A stretch of DNA of 62,284 nucleotides, taken from the NCBI RefSeq assembly GCF_024345475.1, contig NZ_JAGQBE010000008.1, positions 1 to 62,284 on the forward strand, given 5' to 3'. Below are positions 29,413-41,064 of the stretch, in pieces (the first letter of the stretch is position 1; each line of letters opens with the position of its first letter). Under the pieces are notes generated by a model. That model saw only the letters and a program-made list of their open reading frames with translations, made no database searches and was not told the origin of the DNA. This DNA is from Cyanobium sp. T1B-Tous. GTDB lineage: Bacteria > Cyanobacteriota > Cyanobacteriia > PCC-6307 > Cyanobiaceae. The position numbers were made by a program, and so were the translations under genes.

Positions 29413-30525
29413 ATGGCCAGCATCGGCGTGCCGGCGGAAATCAAGCGCGACGAGCAGCGGGTGGCCCTCACCCCCGATGCGGTGCGTGACCTGGCGGGCC
29501 AGGGCATGGAGGTGCGGATTGAAGCCGGCGCGGGCCTGGGGGCGGGATTCGCGGACGCAGCGTTTGCCGCCGCCGGCGCCCGCCTGGTGAGCGCTGAGGA
29601 GGCCTGGGCCGCCCACCTGGTGGTGAAGGTGAAGGAGCCGCAGCCGCAGGAATTCGGCTATCTGCGGCCCGACCTGGTGCTGTTCACCTACCTGCATCTG
29701 GCGGCCTATCCGGAGGTGGGCCGGGCCCTGCTGGAGGCGGGCACCACGGCGGTGGCCTACGAAACGGTGCAGCTCGAAGACGGCAGCCTGCCCCTGCTGG
29801 CGCCGATGAGCGAAATCGCCGGCCGCCTGGCCGCCCAGGTGGGGGCGCACCTGCTGGAACAACCCCATGGCGGCCGCGGGATCCTGATGGGTGGTTGCAC
29901 CGGAGTGCGTCCGGCCCGGGTGGTGGTGCTGGGGGCGGGCAGTGTGGGCTGGAATGCGGCCCGGATCGCCGCCGCCATGGACGCCGAGGTGTTGCTGCTC
30001 GACCGCTCGCCCCAGAAACTGCGCAGCCTGGAAGCCCACCGCAGCGGGCGCCTGGTGAGCCTGGTGAGCAACCGCAGCCTGATCGAACGCCTGGTGCCGG
30101 AAGCCGACCTGCTAATCGGTGCGGTGCTCACCGCCGGGGGCCGGGCCCCCACCCTGGTGAGCGAAGCGCTGGTGGGGCAGATGCAACCGGGGTCGGTGAT
30201 CGTGGATGTGGCGATCGACCAGGGAGGCTGCATCGCCACCAGCCGCGAAACCACCCACACCGATCCGGTGCACACCCTGCACGGCGTGCAGCACTACGCC
30301 GTGGGCAACATGCCCGGCGCCGTGCCCTTCACCTCCACCGAAGCCCTGGTGAGCGTCACCCTCCCCTACATCCTGGTGATGGCCGGACGGGGCCTGGTGG
30401 AGGCCGTCACCGACCGGCCCGAGCTGCTCTCGGGCCTCAACACGGTGGACGGGGCCGTGTGCCATCCCGGCGTGGCCCAGGCCCTGGGCGTGGCTCCCCG
30501 CCATCCCATGGCCTGCCTGCGCTGA
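29413..30525 (+). CDS. ald: Alanine dehydrogenase
   Basis: Ald reversibly deaminates L-alanine to pyruvate with NAD+. From the ATG at 29413 (MASIGVPAEIKRDEQRVALT) the length is 370 residues, the family norm. Substrate residues are in PAEIKRDEQRVAL and VKVKEPQPQEF, the catalytic His in FTYLHLAAYPE, the NAD-binding loop is VVVLGAGSVGWNAARIA, and the catalytic Asp segment is VDVAIDQGGCIATS. In-frame starts at 29374 (ATG) and 29326 (GTG) would add N-terminal sequence without family similarity. It follows the permease on the same strand. Confidence 0.95.
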   Translation: MASIGVPAEIKRDEQRVALTPDAVRDLAGQGMEVRIEAGAGLGAGFADAAFAAAGARLVSAEEAWAAHLVVKVKEPQPQEFGYLRPDLVLFTYLHLAAYPEVGRALLEAGTTAVAYETVQLEDGSLPLLAPMSEIAGRLAAQVGAHLLEQPHGGRGILMGGCTGVRPARVVVLGAGSVGWNAARIAAAMDAEVLLLDRSPQKLRSLEAHRSGRLVSLVSNRSLIERLVPEADLLIGAVLTAGGRAPTLVSEALVGQMQPGSVIVDVAIDQGGCIATSRETTHTDPVHTLHGVQHYAVGNMPGAVPFTSTEALVSVTLPYILVMAGRGLVEAVTDRPELLSGLNTVDGAVCHPGVAQALGVAPRHPMACLR

Positions 30526-30553
30526 CGCCCGGCTTGCGCTGATGAAACATGGG

Positions 30554-30961
30554 TCAGGCCAGTTCCAGCGCCTCCAGGTAGAGCCAGCCGCCGTCGAGGC
30601 TGTTGCCCGTCCGCCCGAACAGCGAACACTCCCGCATCACAGCCCGCTGGCCGGCAGCGACGTAGTGGGCCTCAAAGGTCACCGTGCCGCTGAGATCGTC
30701 CCCGCCGCCGGCCGTAACCGTGATGATCTGTAGCCGCTGCCAGTGGAGCTGACCCAGGCTGCCCAGCAGCTCCCGACGCCGGCGCGCCAGGGGCACCGGG
30801 GAGGGCTGGGTCTGCAGCAGGTACTCCACTTCCCCCAAGGCATAGGCGCTGTAGCGCGAGCGCATCAGCTGCTCGGCCGTGACCGCCTGGCGTTCGCCGC
30901 GGTGCAGCGGCGCGCAGCAGCTGACGTAGAGAAAGCCACCACAGGGGCAGGGGTTCTGCAT
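30554..30961 (-). CDS. YchJ-family (UPF0225) SEC-C protein
   Basis: A 135-residue protein with an N-terminal SEC-C-like zinc motif (NPCPCGGFLYVSCCAPLHRG) followed by the YchJ core: TAEQLMRSRYSAYALGEVEY and HWQRLQIITV. The core resembles an NTF2-like fold. Function is unknown. It ends 29 nt from the convergent ald gene and starts 4 nt after the DUF3326 stop, so the two are one transcript. Confidence 0.88.
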   Translation of the reverse strand: MQNPCPCGGFLYVSCCAPLHRGERQAVTAEQLMRSRYSAYALGEVEYLLQTQPSPVPLARRRRELLGSLGQLHWQRLQIITVTAGGGDDLSGTVTFEAHYVAAGQRAVMRECSLFGRTGNSLDGGWLYLEALELA

Positions 30962-30965
30962 GGAT

Positions 30966-32021
30966 TCAGGCTGACCCAGCCAGCGGGCGGGTCAGGGCCG
31001 CCGGATCGATCCCCTCGCGCAGGGCCAGCACCAGCCCGGCGGCTTCGGCGTAGGAGCTGGCCGGGATCGCCGCCAGCCCCAGCGCCACGGCGGTCACCTC
31101 CAGCAGGCAGGGATTGGCGACGCTGATCAGGGGGATGCCCCGCTCGGCACAGGCCAGCACCGCCGCTCCGCCCAGGGCACCAGCGGGGGCCACCACCGCG
31201 CCCAGCTGCGCGGCGTGCAGCAGCGGAGCCGTTCCGCGCGTTGCTGAGTCCACCAGGGGCACCAGATCCGGCGCCCGGCTCAGTCCCACCAGCACGCAGG
31301 GCAGAAAGGTGTGACCCAGCTCTTCGGCCGCGGCACGGGGATCTAGCGCGGGATCGAGAGGCAGGGGCAGCAGCGCTGGGGCATGGGCACAGGGAATCCC
31401 CAGATGGCGCACCAACAGGTGGCTGATCACCGCTTCGGCGCCCGCCAGGGCATCGACGCCCGATCCAGCCCGGTAGGCCGCTAGGGCTTCGCTTTCGGGA
31501 TCCTCAGGGAAGCGGGCCACCACGGCGATGGCCGTCGCACCGGCCGCCACCAGCTGCTCGCCGGCGCGCAGCAGGACATCGGGGCGTTCGATCGTGCCCC
31601 AGCTGCTGCCGCTGCTGCCAAGCTGCAGACTCACTCCCAGGGGCAGCTCGCTGCTCATCACCGGCCCGATCGGCAGGCCGAGGCTGGCCCGGCAGGCGTC
31701 GATCACCTGGCGGTGGCGTAGGACCAGCTCCGGCTCGATGCCGGAATCGAGCAGCACGCCCACCCGCTGCGATGCTCGCGGCGCCAGGGCCAGCTCGCCG
31801 GCTGCGAAGCGATCCAGGGCCCAGCCCTCCACGTAGTGGATGCGCCGATCGCTCCAGTAGAGGGAGGCCGCATTCATCACATTGGGATGGGTGATCAGGC
31901 AGCCGCTGGCCGCCGCCAGCAGCCGCGCCGCCGGCAGGCCATCGCCGGCATAGCCGCCCTGCTGGCAGCCGATGCCGGTGGGGATCACCAGCAGCGTGGG
32001 CAGGGGCGGGGTGTCGCTCAT
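30966..32021 (-). CDS. DUF3326 protein
   Basis: The 351-residue product matches the cyanobacterial and plant DUF3326 family. Landmarks are LLVIPTGIGCQQGGYAGDGL, CLITHPNVMNAASLYWSD, YVEGWALDRFA, then AIAVVARFPED, AEAVISHLLVRHLGIPCAHA and GHTFLPCVLVGLSRAPDLV. It is soluble and Ala/Gly-rich, with repeated beta-alpha units. The biochemical role is unknown. It is followed four bases later by the YchJ-family gene. Confidence 0.88.
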   Translation of the reverse strand: MSDTPPLPTLLVIPTGIGCQQGGYAGDGLPAARLLAAASGCLITHPNVMNAASLYWSDRRIHYVEGWALDRFAAGELALAPRASQRVGVLLDSGIEPELVLRHRQVIDACRASLGLPIGPVMSSELPLGVSLQLGSSGSSWGTIERPDVLLRAGEQLVAAGATAIAVVARFPEDPESEALAAYRAGSGVDALAGAEAVISHLLVRHLGIPCAHAPALLPLPLDPALDPRAAAEELGHTFLPCVLVGLSRAPDLVPLVDSATRGTAPLLHAAQLGAVVAPAGALGGAAVLACAERGIPLISVANPCLLEVTAVALGLAAIPASSYAEAAGLVLALREGIDPAALTRPLAGSA

Positions 32022-32136
32022 CGCTGCGGGCTGGGATCAGGGAGCAGGAGAGCGCTCCACTGGGCACTGTCAGAAGCACTTCCGAGGAGCGAGCCCCGTG
32101 TGGATCCCCAGCAGGGGGGTAAGAGGCCAGTGCATC

Positions 32137-32442
32137 TCATCGCCAGCAGGCCCCGGCGCCGCTGATCCCCACCCCTTCCAGCTGTAGGCCCCGGTTGGGA
32201 TCAACGGCGGTAATCGCCCAGCGCAAGGGTTCGACCCCAGGCCAGCCGAGGCCCGCCAGGTGGGCGGTGATGGCGGCGCTCATGGCGGCGACAGCGGGGG
32301 GGCGGGGGGCCTGGTCAGCCGTGGCGGTGGACAGGGGAAGCCAGAACCCGAAGGGCACCAGAACGGGTGCCTGGAGCTGCAACGGGTCACCCGGCCCATC
32401 GGGCCAGGCGGCCCCTTCGATCAGCCCCGCCTCAACAGTCAT
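32137..32442 (-). CDS. Small conserved-looking protein of unknown function
   Basis: A 101-residue protein, third gene of a run after the oxygenase and ferredoxin, starting 7 nt after the ferredoxin stop. It contains PVLVPFGFWLPLSTATADQA, an Ala-rich helix (AVAAMSAAITAHLAGLGWPG) and WAITAVDPNRGLQLEGV. No signal peptide or membrane helix is evident. I do not recognise the family. Tight spacing and natural composition support coding. Confidence 0.65.
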   Translation of the reverse strand: MTVEAGLIEGAAWPDGPGDPLQLQAPVLVPFGFWLPLSTATADQAPRPPAVAAMSAAITAHLAGLGWPGVEPLRWAITAVDPNRGLQLEGVGISGAGACWR

Positions 32443-32449
32443 CCCCGGC

Positions 32450-32812
32450 TCACTTCTGGTACTGACCGAACTGGGCTTCGTAGAGGGCGTCTTCCTGGCC
32501 CGCCTTCAGCTTGAGGTCGGCAAGGGGGAAGGACACACACAGCAGGGCAAATCCCTGCTGCTGCAGCTCCGCCTTGACGCCCATGGCGTCGGGCTGGTGC
32601 ACGCTGCCCTCGCTGATCAGCGCGGCGCAGGTGGTACACACCCCGGAGCAGCAGGAACTCGGCAGGGGCACGCCCGCCGCCTCGGCCGCCGCCAGCACGG
32701 TCTGGTCGCTGCGGCAGGGGAAGGTTTGCTGGGCGCCTTCGAATTCGGCGGTGATCGTGAAGGTCTGGGGATCGGTCACGGGAGGGGCCGGATCGGAACA
32801 GCGGTGCACCAT
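32450..32812 (-). CDS. [2Fe-2S] ferredoxin, not PetF
   Basis: From the ATG at 32812 the product is 120 residues. The cluster motif is SSCCSGVCTTCAALISEG with a final Cys in FALLCVSFP, giving four standard ligands plus one extra adjacent Cys. The body (FTITAEFEGAQQTFPCRSDQ, TVLAAAEAAGVPL) is a beta-grasp ferredoxin but differs from PetF, e.g. in the C-terminus EDALYEAQFGQYQK. GGAGG lies 12 nt upstream of this ATG; a GTG at 32779 is a shorter alternative. It lies between the 2OG oxygenase and the small unknown protein. Confidence 0.88.
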   Translation of the reverse strand: MVHRCSDPAPPVTDPQTFTITAEFEGAQQTFPCRSDQTVLAAAEAAGVPLPSSCCSGVCTTCAALISEGSVHQPDAMGVKAELQQQGFALLCVSFPLADLKLKAGQEDALYEAQFGQYQK

Positions 32813-32849
32813 CTTCCCAGCCCGCCTCCTCCCGCCCTGCGGGGGCGCC

Positions 32850-33572
32850 TCAGCATTCCTGCCATTGGCTGGGATGGGGCGCGAGGTATTCCGGCGGGGG
32901 AGCACCAGCCTCAGCCGGGGGGGCCGTCAGGAGGAAATCGAGGCTGAGGGAACAGCGCAGATCATCGGGATCCCCATTGGGCAGCACCGCATGATCGAGG
33001 CAGCTGGGGAAGAGCAGCAGCAGCCCGGCCCTGGGGGCCACATCGACCCAGGGAAGCGTCCAGGCGGAGGGGCCCAGCGGACCACCGTGCCCCACGGCCA
33101 TCCCCGGCACCAGCTCATTGGCCTGCCGCTGGGGCCAGAGGCGCAGACAGCCGCTGCGGCCGCTGCCATCGCCGTTGAGGTAGTAGATGGCACTGAGGTG
33201 GGCGTTGGGATGGTGATGGCGCCCCACCACCTGCCCCTCCTCACTGAGCACCGGCCAGCAGCGCTGAATGTGCAGGGCCACCTGGGAGCGATCAAAGCCG
33301 AGTTGCGCGAGATAGGCCTCCGCCTGGTCCACGAGGTTGGCGATCAAGGGGGCAAAGACCGGGTGCCGATGCAGCTGCCAGACGCCGTTGAGATCGCCGG
33401 TCCAGGCGCAACCAGGATCGGGATTGGAGCCGGCCTCGCCCCGCAGGCCATGCAGAGCCTGGATCTGCAACGCCGTGTCGAGGGGATCGGGCTGCAGCTG
33501 CACCCGGCCAAGGGCCACCGGGAACAGGGGCTCGAGCATCAGGCCCATGCCGGCAGGCAACGGCGACAGCAT
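32850..33572 (-). CDS. 2OG-Fe(II) oxygenase family protein (TIGR02466-like)
   Basis: The 240-residue product resembles the putative 2-oxoglutarate/Fe(II) oxygenase family common in picocyanobacteria and their phages. Key segments are VGRHHHPNAHLSAIYYLNGD (metal-binding His region), LLLLFPSCLDHAVLPN (second His) and DDLRCSLSLDFLL (2OG-binding Arg). The ATG at 33572 is preceded by GGAGG at a 5-nt spacing; longer in-frame starts at 33608 and 33659 lack this. The substrate is unknown. The ferredoxin follows 37 nt later on the same strand. The atp operon terminator lies just upstream. Confidence 0.82.
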   Translation of the reverse strand: MLSPLPAGMGLMLEPLFPVALGRVQLQPDPLDTALQIQALHGLRGEAGSNPDPGCAWTGDLNGVWQLHRHPVFAPLIANLVDQAEAYLAQLGFDRSQVALHIQRCWPVLSEEGQVVGRHHHPNAHLSAIYYLNGDGSGRSGCLRLWPQRQANELVPGMAVGHGGPLGPSAWTLPWVDVAPRAGLLLLFPSCLDHAVLPNGDPDDLRCSLSLDFLLTAPPAEAGAPPPEYLAPHPSQWQEC

Positions 33573-33657
33573 CGGCTCCTCCAAAGCACAGAGATTCCCC
33601 TCCAGCATCCCAGGCTGCAAAAGAATCGTGGACCCAGAACCCGCCCGTGCAGCCAGC

Positions 33658-33724
33658 AAAAAACCCCGGATGTCCCCAGCAGTGGTGCACGTTGGGCGTG
33701 CAACACCACCGAGGAGATCCGGGG
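33658..33724 (-). terminator. Large composite terminator of the atp operon
   Basis: Outer 8-bp perfect stem (CCCCGGAT 33664-33671, ATCCGGGG 33717-33724) encloses a second hairpin (GTGGTGCACG pairing with CGTGC and ACCAC). On the minus strand six T follow. It lies 45 nt after the atpG stop. Confidence 0.82.
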
Positions 33725-33768
33725 ATGGCGAGGCGGGGAATCAGAAGATCCCCGAGGGCTGGGCTGGC

Positions 33769-34722
33769 TCAGCTCATCGCGGCCGCACCGCCCACCACTT
33801 CCAGGATTTCCTGGGTGATGGCGGCTTGGCGGGCCTTGTTGTAATCGAGGGTGAGGGTCTTGGCGAGCGCCTTGGCGTTGTCGCTGGCGTTGTTCATGGC
33901 CGTCATCCGGCTGGCCAGCTCGGACGCCGCCGCCTCCTGGAGGGAGCGCAGCAACTGGTTTTCCAGATACAGGGGCAGCAGGGCATTGAGCAGCTGGTCC
34001 GGGCTCTGGTCAAACACGATGTCGGAGGGCAGCTTGGGCTGCGCGTTGGTGGCCGTACCCACCTCAACGCCCAGCTGACCATCCCGGGTGGTGAGACGGA
34101 AGATCTCGTCCTCGGGGATGGCGATGCCCTGGGGATCCAGGGGAAGCAGGGTCTGAATGACCGGCTTGGAGCTCACCAGGTTGATGAACTTGGTGAAGAT
34201 GATTTCCACCCGATCCGTGGAACCGGAGAGGAATTCAGCCAACACCTCATTGGCAATCCCCATGGCCTCACTGGCCTTGGGCACCTGCTCGAGGCCCGTG
34301 AAGGTGGCCCGGATGGTGTAGAGGCTGGCCCGGTTTTGGAAGTAGGTGATCGCCTTGCGGCCAATCAGCACCAGATCCACCTTGTAGCCCTGGCCCTTGA
34401 GCTCGGCGACGCGCTGTTCGGTCCGCTTGATGATGTTGGCGTTGTAGCCGCCGCAGAGACCGCGGTCACCGGTCACCGAGAGCAGGGTGATGGTGGAGAC
34501 GTCGCGCTGCTCCAGCAGGGGAGCATCGGCGTCTTCAAAGCGCATGCGCGACTGGAGGTTTTCCAGCACGCGGGCCAGGCGGTCGGCGAAGGGCCGACTG
34601 CGCAGCACCTGCTCCTGGGCGCGCCGCACCTTGGCGGCGGCCACCAGGCGCATGGCCTCGGTGATCTTGCGGGTGTTCTTGACCGAACTGATCCGGTCGC
34701 GGATGTCCTTAAGGTTTGCCAT
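33769..34722 (-). CDS. atpG: ATP synthase F1 subunit gamma
   Basis: The rotor shaft subunit, 317 residues. The N-terminal helix ([20 protein letters not shown]) and the C-terminal helix ([40 protein letters not shown]) form the coiled coil. The central Rossmann-like part starts [20 protein letters not shown]. The cyanobacterial insertion around residues 195-235 is present and lacks the chloroplast thiol-switch Cys pair as far as I can see. It is the last gene of the large atp operon, followed by the composite terminator. Confidence 0.97.
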   Translation of the reverse strand: MANLKDIRDRISSVKNTRKITEAMRLVAAAKVRRAQEQVLRSRPFADRLARVLENLQSRMRFEDADAPLLEQRDVSTITLLSVTGDRGLCGGYNANIIKRTEQRVAELKGQGYKVDLVLIGRKAITYFQNRASLYTIRATFTGLEQVPKASEAMGIANEVLAEFLSGSTDRVEIIFTKFINLVSSKPVIQTLLPLDPQGIAIPEDEIFRLTTRDGQLGVEVGTATNAQPKLPSDIVFDQSPDQLLNALLPLYLENQLLRSLQEAAASELASRMTAMNNASDNAKALAKTLTLDYNKARQAAITQEILEVVGGAAAMS

Positions 34723-34737
34723 CGGTAATGCCCCTCC

Positions 34738-36888
<2,151 letters not shown>

Positions 36889-36889
<1 letters not shown>

Positions 36890-37413
36890 CAGGCTTTCCC
36901 CAGGGTCGTGATGGACTGATCGATCAACCGTGCCTGGGCACTGGCATCGAGCTTTCCAGGGAGGGTGGAGAGGGCCTTGGCGATCGCCCGATTGGCGGCC
37001 TCACGGCGCAGCTGGTCGGTGACCCGGGCGGCCTCGGCGCTGAGATCGGCGATGGCCCCCTGCTTGAGGCGAGCCATTTCCTCAATGGTGCGCTTCTCGC
37101 TCTCCTGACGCAGGGCCTCGGCACGGGCCTGGCCATCGGCGCGAATCTGGTCCGCCTTCTGCTGGGCAGCCGCCAAATCCTGCTGGGCCTGGGCCAGGGC
37201 AGAGGTGGCCGACACCAAACGCTGCTCGGCGTCCTGAAGGTCGCTCAGAATCGCGTTGCGACGGCGCTCCAGGATGCTGCCGAGGAATCCGGGCAGAAAC
37301 TTCCAGAGCCCGAAAATGACGATCGCCAGGTTGATGATGTTGGTCTCAAACGGATTGAGATTGAGACCAAAACCGCCATGGCTGGCGAGCAGGGTGGGAA
37401 GCAGAACGGTCAT
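36889..37413 (-). CDS. atpF: ATP synthase F0 subunit b
   Basis: A 174-residue subunit with one N-terminal membrane helix ([20 protein letters not shown]) and a long coiled coil ([40 protein letters not shown]). It pairs with b' to form the peripheral stalk. It overlaps b' by four bases upstream and delta by one base downstream. Confidence 0.96.
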
Positions 37414-37880
37414 GAGGTGGCCAGCAAGCGGGACACGATCAGGTCACCGAGCTTGTCGGCATCCTTGTTGAGCTGGGTCATCGCCTGATCCCGCTGGGCA
37501 TCGATCTCGCGGCGAGCCTGCTCCCGGGAAGCATTGGCATCGGCCGTAGCGGCTGCCAGGGCGTCGCGGTAGAGACGATCCATTTCCTGTTCCGCCTCCA
37601 AAATCAGCTTCTGGGACTGCTGACGCGCGTCCTTGAGCTGTTCCTTGAGGTCGGATTCAAGCCGCTCAACCTGAGCCAGCTTCTGCTTGGCATCGGCGCG
37701 GCTGGTGGAAATGAAGCTCTCGCGCTCCTCCACAGCCCGTCCAACGGGGCGGAAGAACAGCGAATTCAGAATGAAGGTGAGGAGAACCACCTGCACCGCC
37801 ATGAGCGGCAGGGTGGCGTCGAGGTCAAACAGACCTCCCTCCGGGACACCTGCTTCGGCGAGCAGAAGCCAGCTGGTCAT
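37410..37880 (-). CDS. atpF': ATP synthase F0 subunit b'
   Basis: A 156-residue second b-type subunit, specific to photosynthetic bacteria and chloroplasts. One membrane helix ([20 protein letters not shown]) precedes a long coiled coil ([20 protein letters not shown]). It forms a heterodimer with b. It starts 97 nt after atpE and overlaps atpF by four bases (ATGA). The symbol atpG is also used for this gene in cyanobacteria. Confidence 0.95.
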   Translation of the reverse strand: MTSWLLLAEAGVPEGGLFDLDATLPLMAVQVVLLTFILNSLFFRPVGRAVEERESFISTSRADAKQKLAQVERLESDLKEQLKDARQQSQKLILEAEQEMDRLYRDALAAATADANASREQARREIDAQRDQAMTQLNKDADKLGDLIVSRLLATS

Positions 37881-37977
37881 TGGGGCGAGGGCGCTGGAAC
37901 GGTCGGGCGGGATGGGCGGTGGTGAGGTTGGGAGGGCAGGGGCTCAAGCCCCCACCTTCCGTCCACTCACGCAACGA

Positions 37978-38346
<369 letters not shown>

Positions 38347-38386
38347 TTAGCAGAGCGCCGAAGCAGCCCCGCCAAACGGAGAGCGC

Positions 38387-39106
38387 CTAGTGGTGCTCTT
38401 CGTGCACCGCCTCGCCGATGTAATAAGCGGCGAGGGTGGCGAAGATCAGAGCCTGGATGGCGCTGGTGAACAGTCCCAGGAACATGGCCGGCAGGGGCAC
38501 GATCAGGGGCACCAGAAACGCCAACACCGCCACCACCAATTCGTCGGCCAGGATGTTGCCGAACAGACGGAAGGAGAGGGAGAGAGGCTTGGTGAAATCT
38601 TCGACAATCTTGAACGGGAGCATGATCGGGGTCGGCTCCACGTAGTACTCGAAATAGCGGAGGCCCTTTCGGCTCAGTCCGGCATAGAAGTAAGCCAGGG
38701 AGACCAGCAGAGCCAGCGCAATCGTGGTGTTGATATCTGCGGTGGGCGCACCCAGTTCGCCGCTGGGCAGATGGATCAGCTTCCAAGGAACCAGGGCGCC
38801 GCCCCAGTTGCTCACGAAGATGAACAGGAACAGGGTGCCGATGAAGGGCATCCAGTCGCGGTAGGCCTTCTCACCGATTTGCTCGCGGGAGAGGTCGCGG
38901 ATGTAATCCCAGAGGAACTCCAGCAAGTTCTGGGTGCCGCGGGGATCCCGCTCCAGCTTGCGGGTGCCCACCACCACCAGGGCCAACAGGGCACCGATCA
39001 CCACCCAGGAGCTCAGGAACACCTGGCCGTGGATTTTGAGGTTGCCGAGTTGCCAATAGAGGTGTTGACCAACCTCCAGTTCGGCAAAGGGGAGAAGGAG
39101 AGGCAT
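38387..39106 (-). CDS. atpB: ATP synthase F0 subunit a
   Basis: A 239-residue membrane stator subunit that forms the proton half-channels with the c ring. The essential Arg is in [15 protein letters not shown]. Other features are [18 protein letters not shown] and [20 protein letters not shown] near the C-terminus. It lies 55 nt after atpI and 160 nt before atpE, the widest gap inside the operon. Confidence 0.97.
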   Translation of the reverse strand: MPLLLPFAELEVGQHLYWQLGNLKIHGQVFLSSWVVIGALLALVVVGTRKLERDPRGTQNLLEFLWDYIRDLSREQIGEKAYRDWMPFIGTLFLFIFVSNWGGALVPWKLIHLPSGELGAPTADINTTIALALLVSLAYFYAGLSRKGLRYFEYYVEPTPIMLPFKIVEDFTKPLSLSFRLFGNILADELVVAVLAFLVPLIVPLPAMFLGLFTSAIQALIFATLAAYYIGEAVHEEHH

Positions 39107-39161
39107 CGGAGCCAGCGAAGGGGAGTTCGGGGTCGCCGGGGCGACGGAACGGGATGGGGCT

Positions 39162-39581
39162 TCAGGTGTCGAAGACGGCCTGAAGAATCACCGCCGGCTT
39201 GTAGAGCAGGAAGCCCAACAGGGCCGGCAGAGTCGAGAGCTGGGGAACCCTGGACGACACCAGCACCAGGGCGACCGGCACCAGCAGCTGGGCCTTGCTC
39301 ATGCGGCGGGAATTCTCTCCCAACCGGGTGACGCTGCGGCTCAACAGCCACAGGTAGAGCAAGCCGGCCAGGGCACCCACGAACAGGCTGAAGGCCGTTG
39401 CGAGGGAACCGAGGACGGCGGTGGCGACCACGGCCACTGCGGAGAGCAGCAGGGTGGCGAGCAACAGCCGGCGTTGCAGCCGGAAGTAGTCGTCCATGCC
39501 GTTGCTGGGATCAAGCGAGGCTCGATCGTCAGCTGCGGGGGGAACCACAGCCAGGGGGGACGCGGTGCTGGAACCATCCAT
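39162..39581 (-). CDS. atpI: ATP synthase protein I (Atp1)
   Basis: A small membrane protein found at the head of cyanobacterial atp operons; it helps assemble the c ring in other bacteria but is not a structural subunit. It has about four hydrophobic segments ([72 protein letters not shown]). The ATG at 39581 gives 139 residues with a polar N-terminus; an ATG at 39497 ([13 protein letters not shown]) would give 111. It is the first gene of the operon; its promoter should lie between 39581 and the MTase stop at 39715. Confidence 0.85.
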   Translation of the reverse strand: MDGSSTASPLAVVPPAADDRASLDPSNGMDDYFRLQRRLLLATLLLSAVAVVATAVLGSLATAFSLFVGALAGLLYLWLLSRSVTRLGENSRRMSKAQLLVPVALVLVSSRVPQLSTLPALLGFLLYKPAVILQAVFDT

Positions 39582-39714
39582 CTGATCCAGATCCACCGAC
39601 ACCAGGGGGGCAGCCAAACCGGCTGGTCCGGGGTCGGGGAGCGAGGAACAGGGGAGGGAAACCGGCAAGTGCGTTCGACCCCTGAAAAGGCGCGCGGAAT
39701 CTATCACGGTCGGG

Positions 39715-40914
39715 TCACCGCACCGGCAGCAACACCCGTTGCTCCAACAGCTCTCGAGCCACCGCAACCCGTTGCGCCACGGGCCAATCCAGCGGCAGCT
39801 GGCCGATCCCCAGCTCGGGGGCTGCCTCCAGGGCCCGCATCAGGCACAGCCCCTCCTCGCTCAGGCTGAGCGGCATCAGGTCGGGGCCCATCAGGCTGGT
39901 GGAGGGCCAGCCCCAAAGGCAGCGGTTCACCTCACCCCGGGCAGCGAGCAGGGCGGCATCGGAGCTCCAATCAGCAGCGGAGACCGGGCCCTTGCTGAGG
40001 AAAAACTCAAAGTGACTGATGTCGGGATCGAGCTCTTCCACCAGCGCCCATTGCTGGCGGGGGGGCAGCGCCAGCGCTCGATCCAGCAGCGCGCCACTCA
40101 GGAGGCGCGCCGGCGACCAGACTTCGGGATTGGAGAACCCGGCGAAGTCCAACCCAGCTGAGGCCACAAAGGCCATCAACCGCTCGAGGTTGTAGCTCGT
40201 CTCCTGGGGGTGGAGATACATGTCGGCGAAGTTGGCGTCGGCCGTCGTGTCGAGGGCCCAACGCTGCTCGTGGTGGCGGCGCAGCCGATTGGTGTCGGGC
40301 AGCTCCGCCAGCAGTTGACGACCGAGGCGCAGCCCGTCCTCGCCCGTGCCCGCCCCCAACAGCGCCAGGGCCCTCTGGGTGCGATGGATTTCCCAGCGGC
40401 CGCCGTCGGCATACAGAAAGAGATGGAGCAGCCCACCCGGCCTCAACAACCCGGCCAGGGCCCTCAGACCCGCTTCCGGCTCGCGCAGGTGGTGCAGCAC
40501 CCCCACCGAGTTGATGTAGTCGAACAGGCCCTCGCCCTCCAGATCCAGCAGGCTGCGCTCCTCAACGCGCAGCTCCTGCACCTGGGCAGCGGCTCCGGAG
40601 CGCCGGGTGCGCTCCCGCGCCACCTCGAGGGTGCCGGGGCTGATGTCCACCGCCAGCACCGAGGAGCCCGGATTGAGGTGGCAGAGGTAGTCGGTGCTGA
40701 CGCCGGTGCCGCAACCGGCATCCAGGATCCGCCAGGTGCGCGGGCCGCTGGCCGGAGGGGAGGGCAAAACGCCGAAGGCGGCGGCCCAGGCGCTGTCGAC
40801 ACACCAGCGCCAGTTGTATCCGGGTGGCGGCCCGTCCTGAAGGGGGTCGCCCGGGTAGGGGAAACGGTCGTAGAAGGCGCTCACCACCGGCGTGGCGGCA
40901 TCACTGGCGGGCAC
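39715..40914 (-). CDS. Class I SAM-dependent methyltransferase
   Basis: The 399-residue product has the SAM-binding motif ILDAGCGTGVSTDYLCHL, then LAVDISPGTLEVARERT and FDYINSVGVLHHLREPEAGL. Residues 245-390 form an extra C-terminal domain (NLERLMAFVASAGLDFAGFS, HFEFFLSKGPVSAADW). The N-terminus VVSAFYDRFPYPGDPLQDGP is typical of cyanobacterial methyltransferases of this type. The substrate is unknown. It is divergent from apcE with 150 nt between the starts, and precedes the atp operon on the same strand. Confidence 0.88.
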   Translation of the reverse strand: MPASDAATPVVSAFYDRFPYPGDPLQDGPPPGYNWRWCVDSAWAAAFGVLPSPPASGPRTWRILDAGCGTGVSTDYLCHLNPGSSVLAVDISPGTLEVARERTRRSGAAAQVQELRVEERSLLDLEGEGLFDYINSVGVLHHLREPEAGLRALAGLLRPGGLLHLFLYADGGRWEIHRTQRALALLGAGTGEDGLRLGRQLLAELPDTNRLRRHHEQRWALDTTADANFADMYLHPQETSYNLERLMAFVASAGLDFAGFSNPEVWSPARLLSGALLDRALALPPRQQWALVEELDPDISHFEFFLSKGPVSAADWSSDAALLAARGEVNRCLWGWPSTSLMGPDLMPLSLSEEGLCLMRALEAAPELGIGQLPLDWPVAQRVAVARELLEQRVLLPVR

Positions 40915-41064
40915 GGGGGCATCAGCGGGAACGGGCCGAGCTTTTCACGGCCCGGCGCCCCCGCGACGGCCCAGCGCCAAAAGCGGCTGCAAACATTTGT
41001 TCATGCCCCGACGAAGGCCCAGAGGGGCAGCCGTAACGTGGCCCAACCCGGTTCGCTCTCGTCA

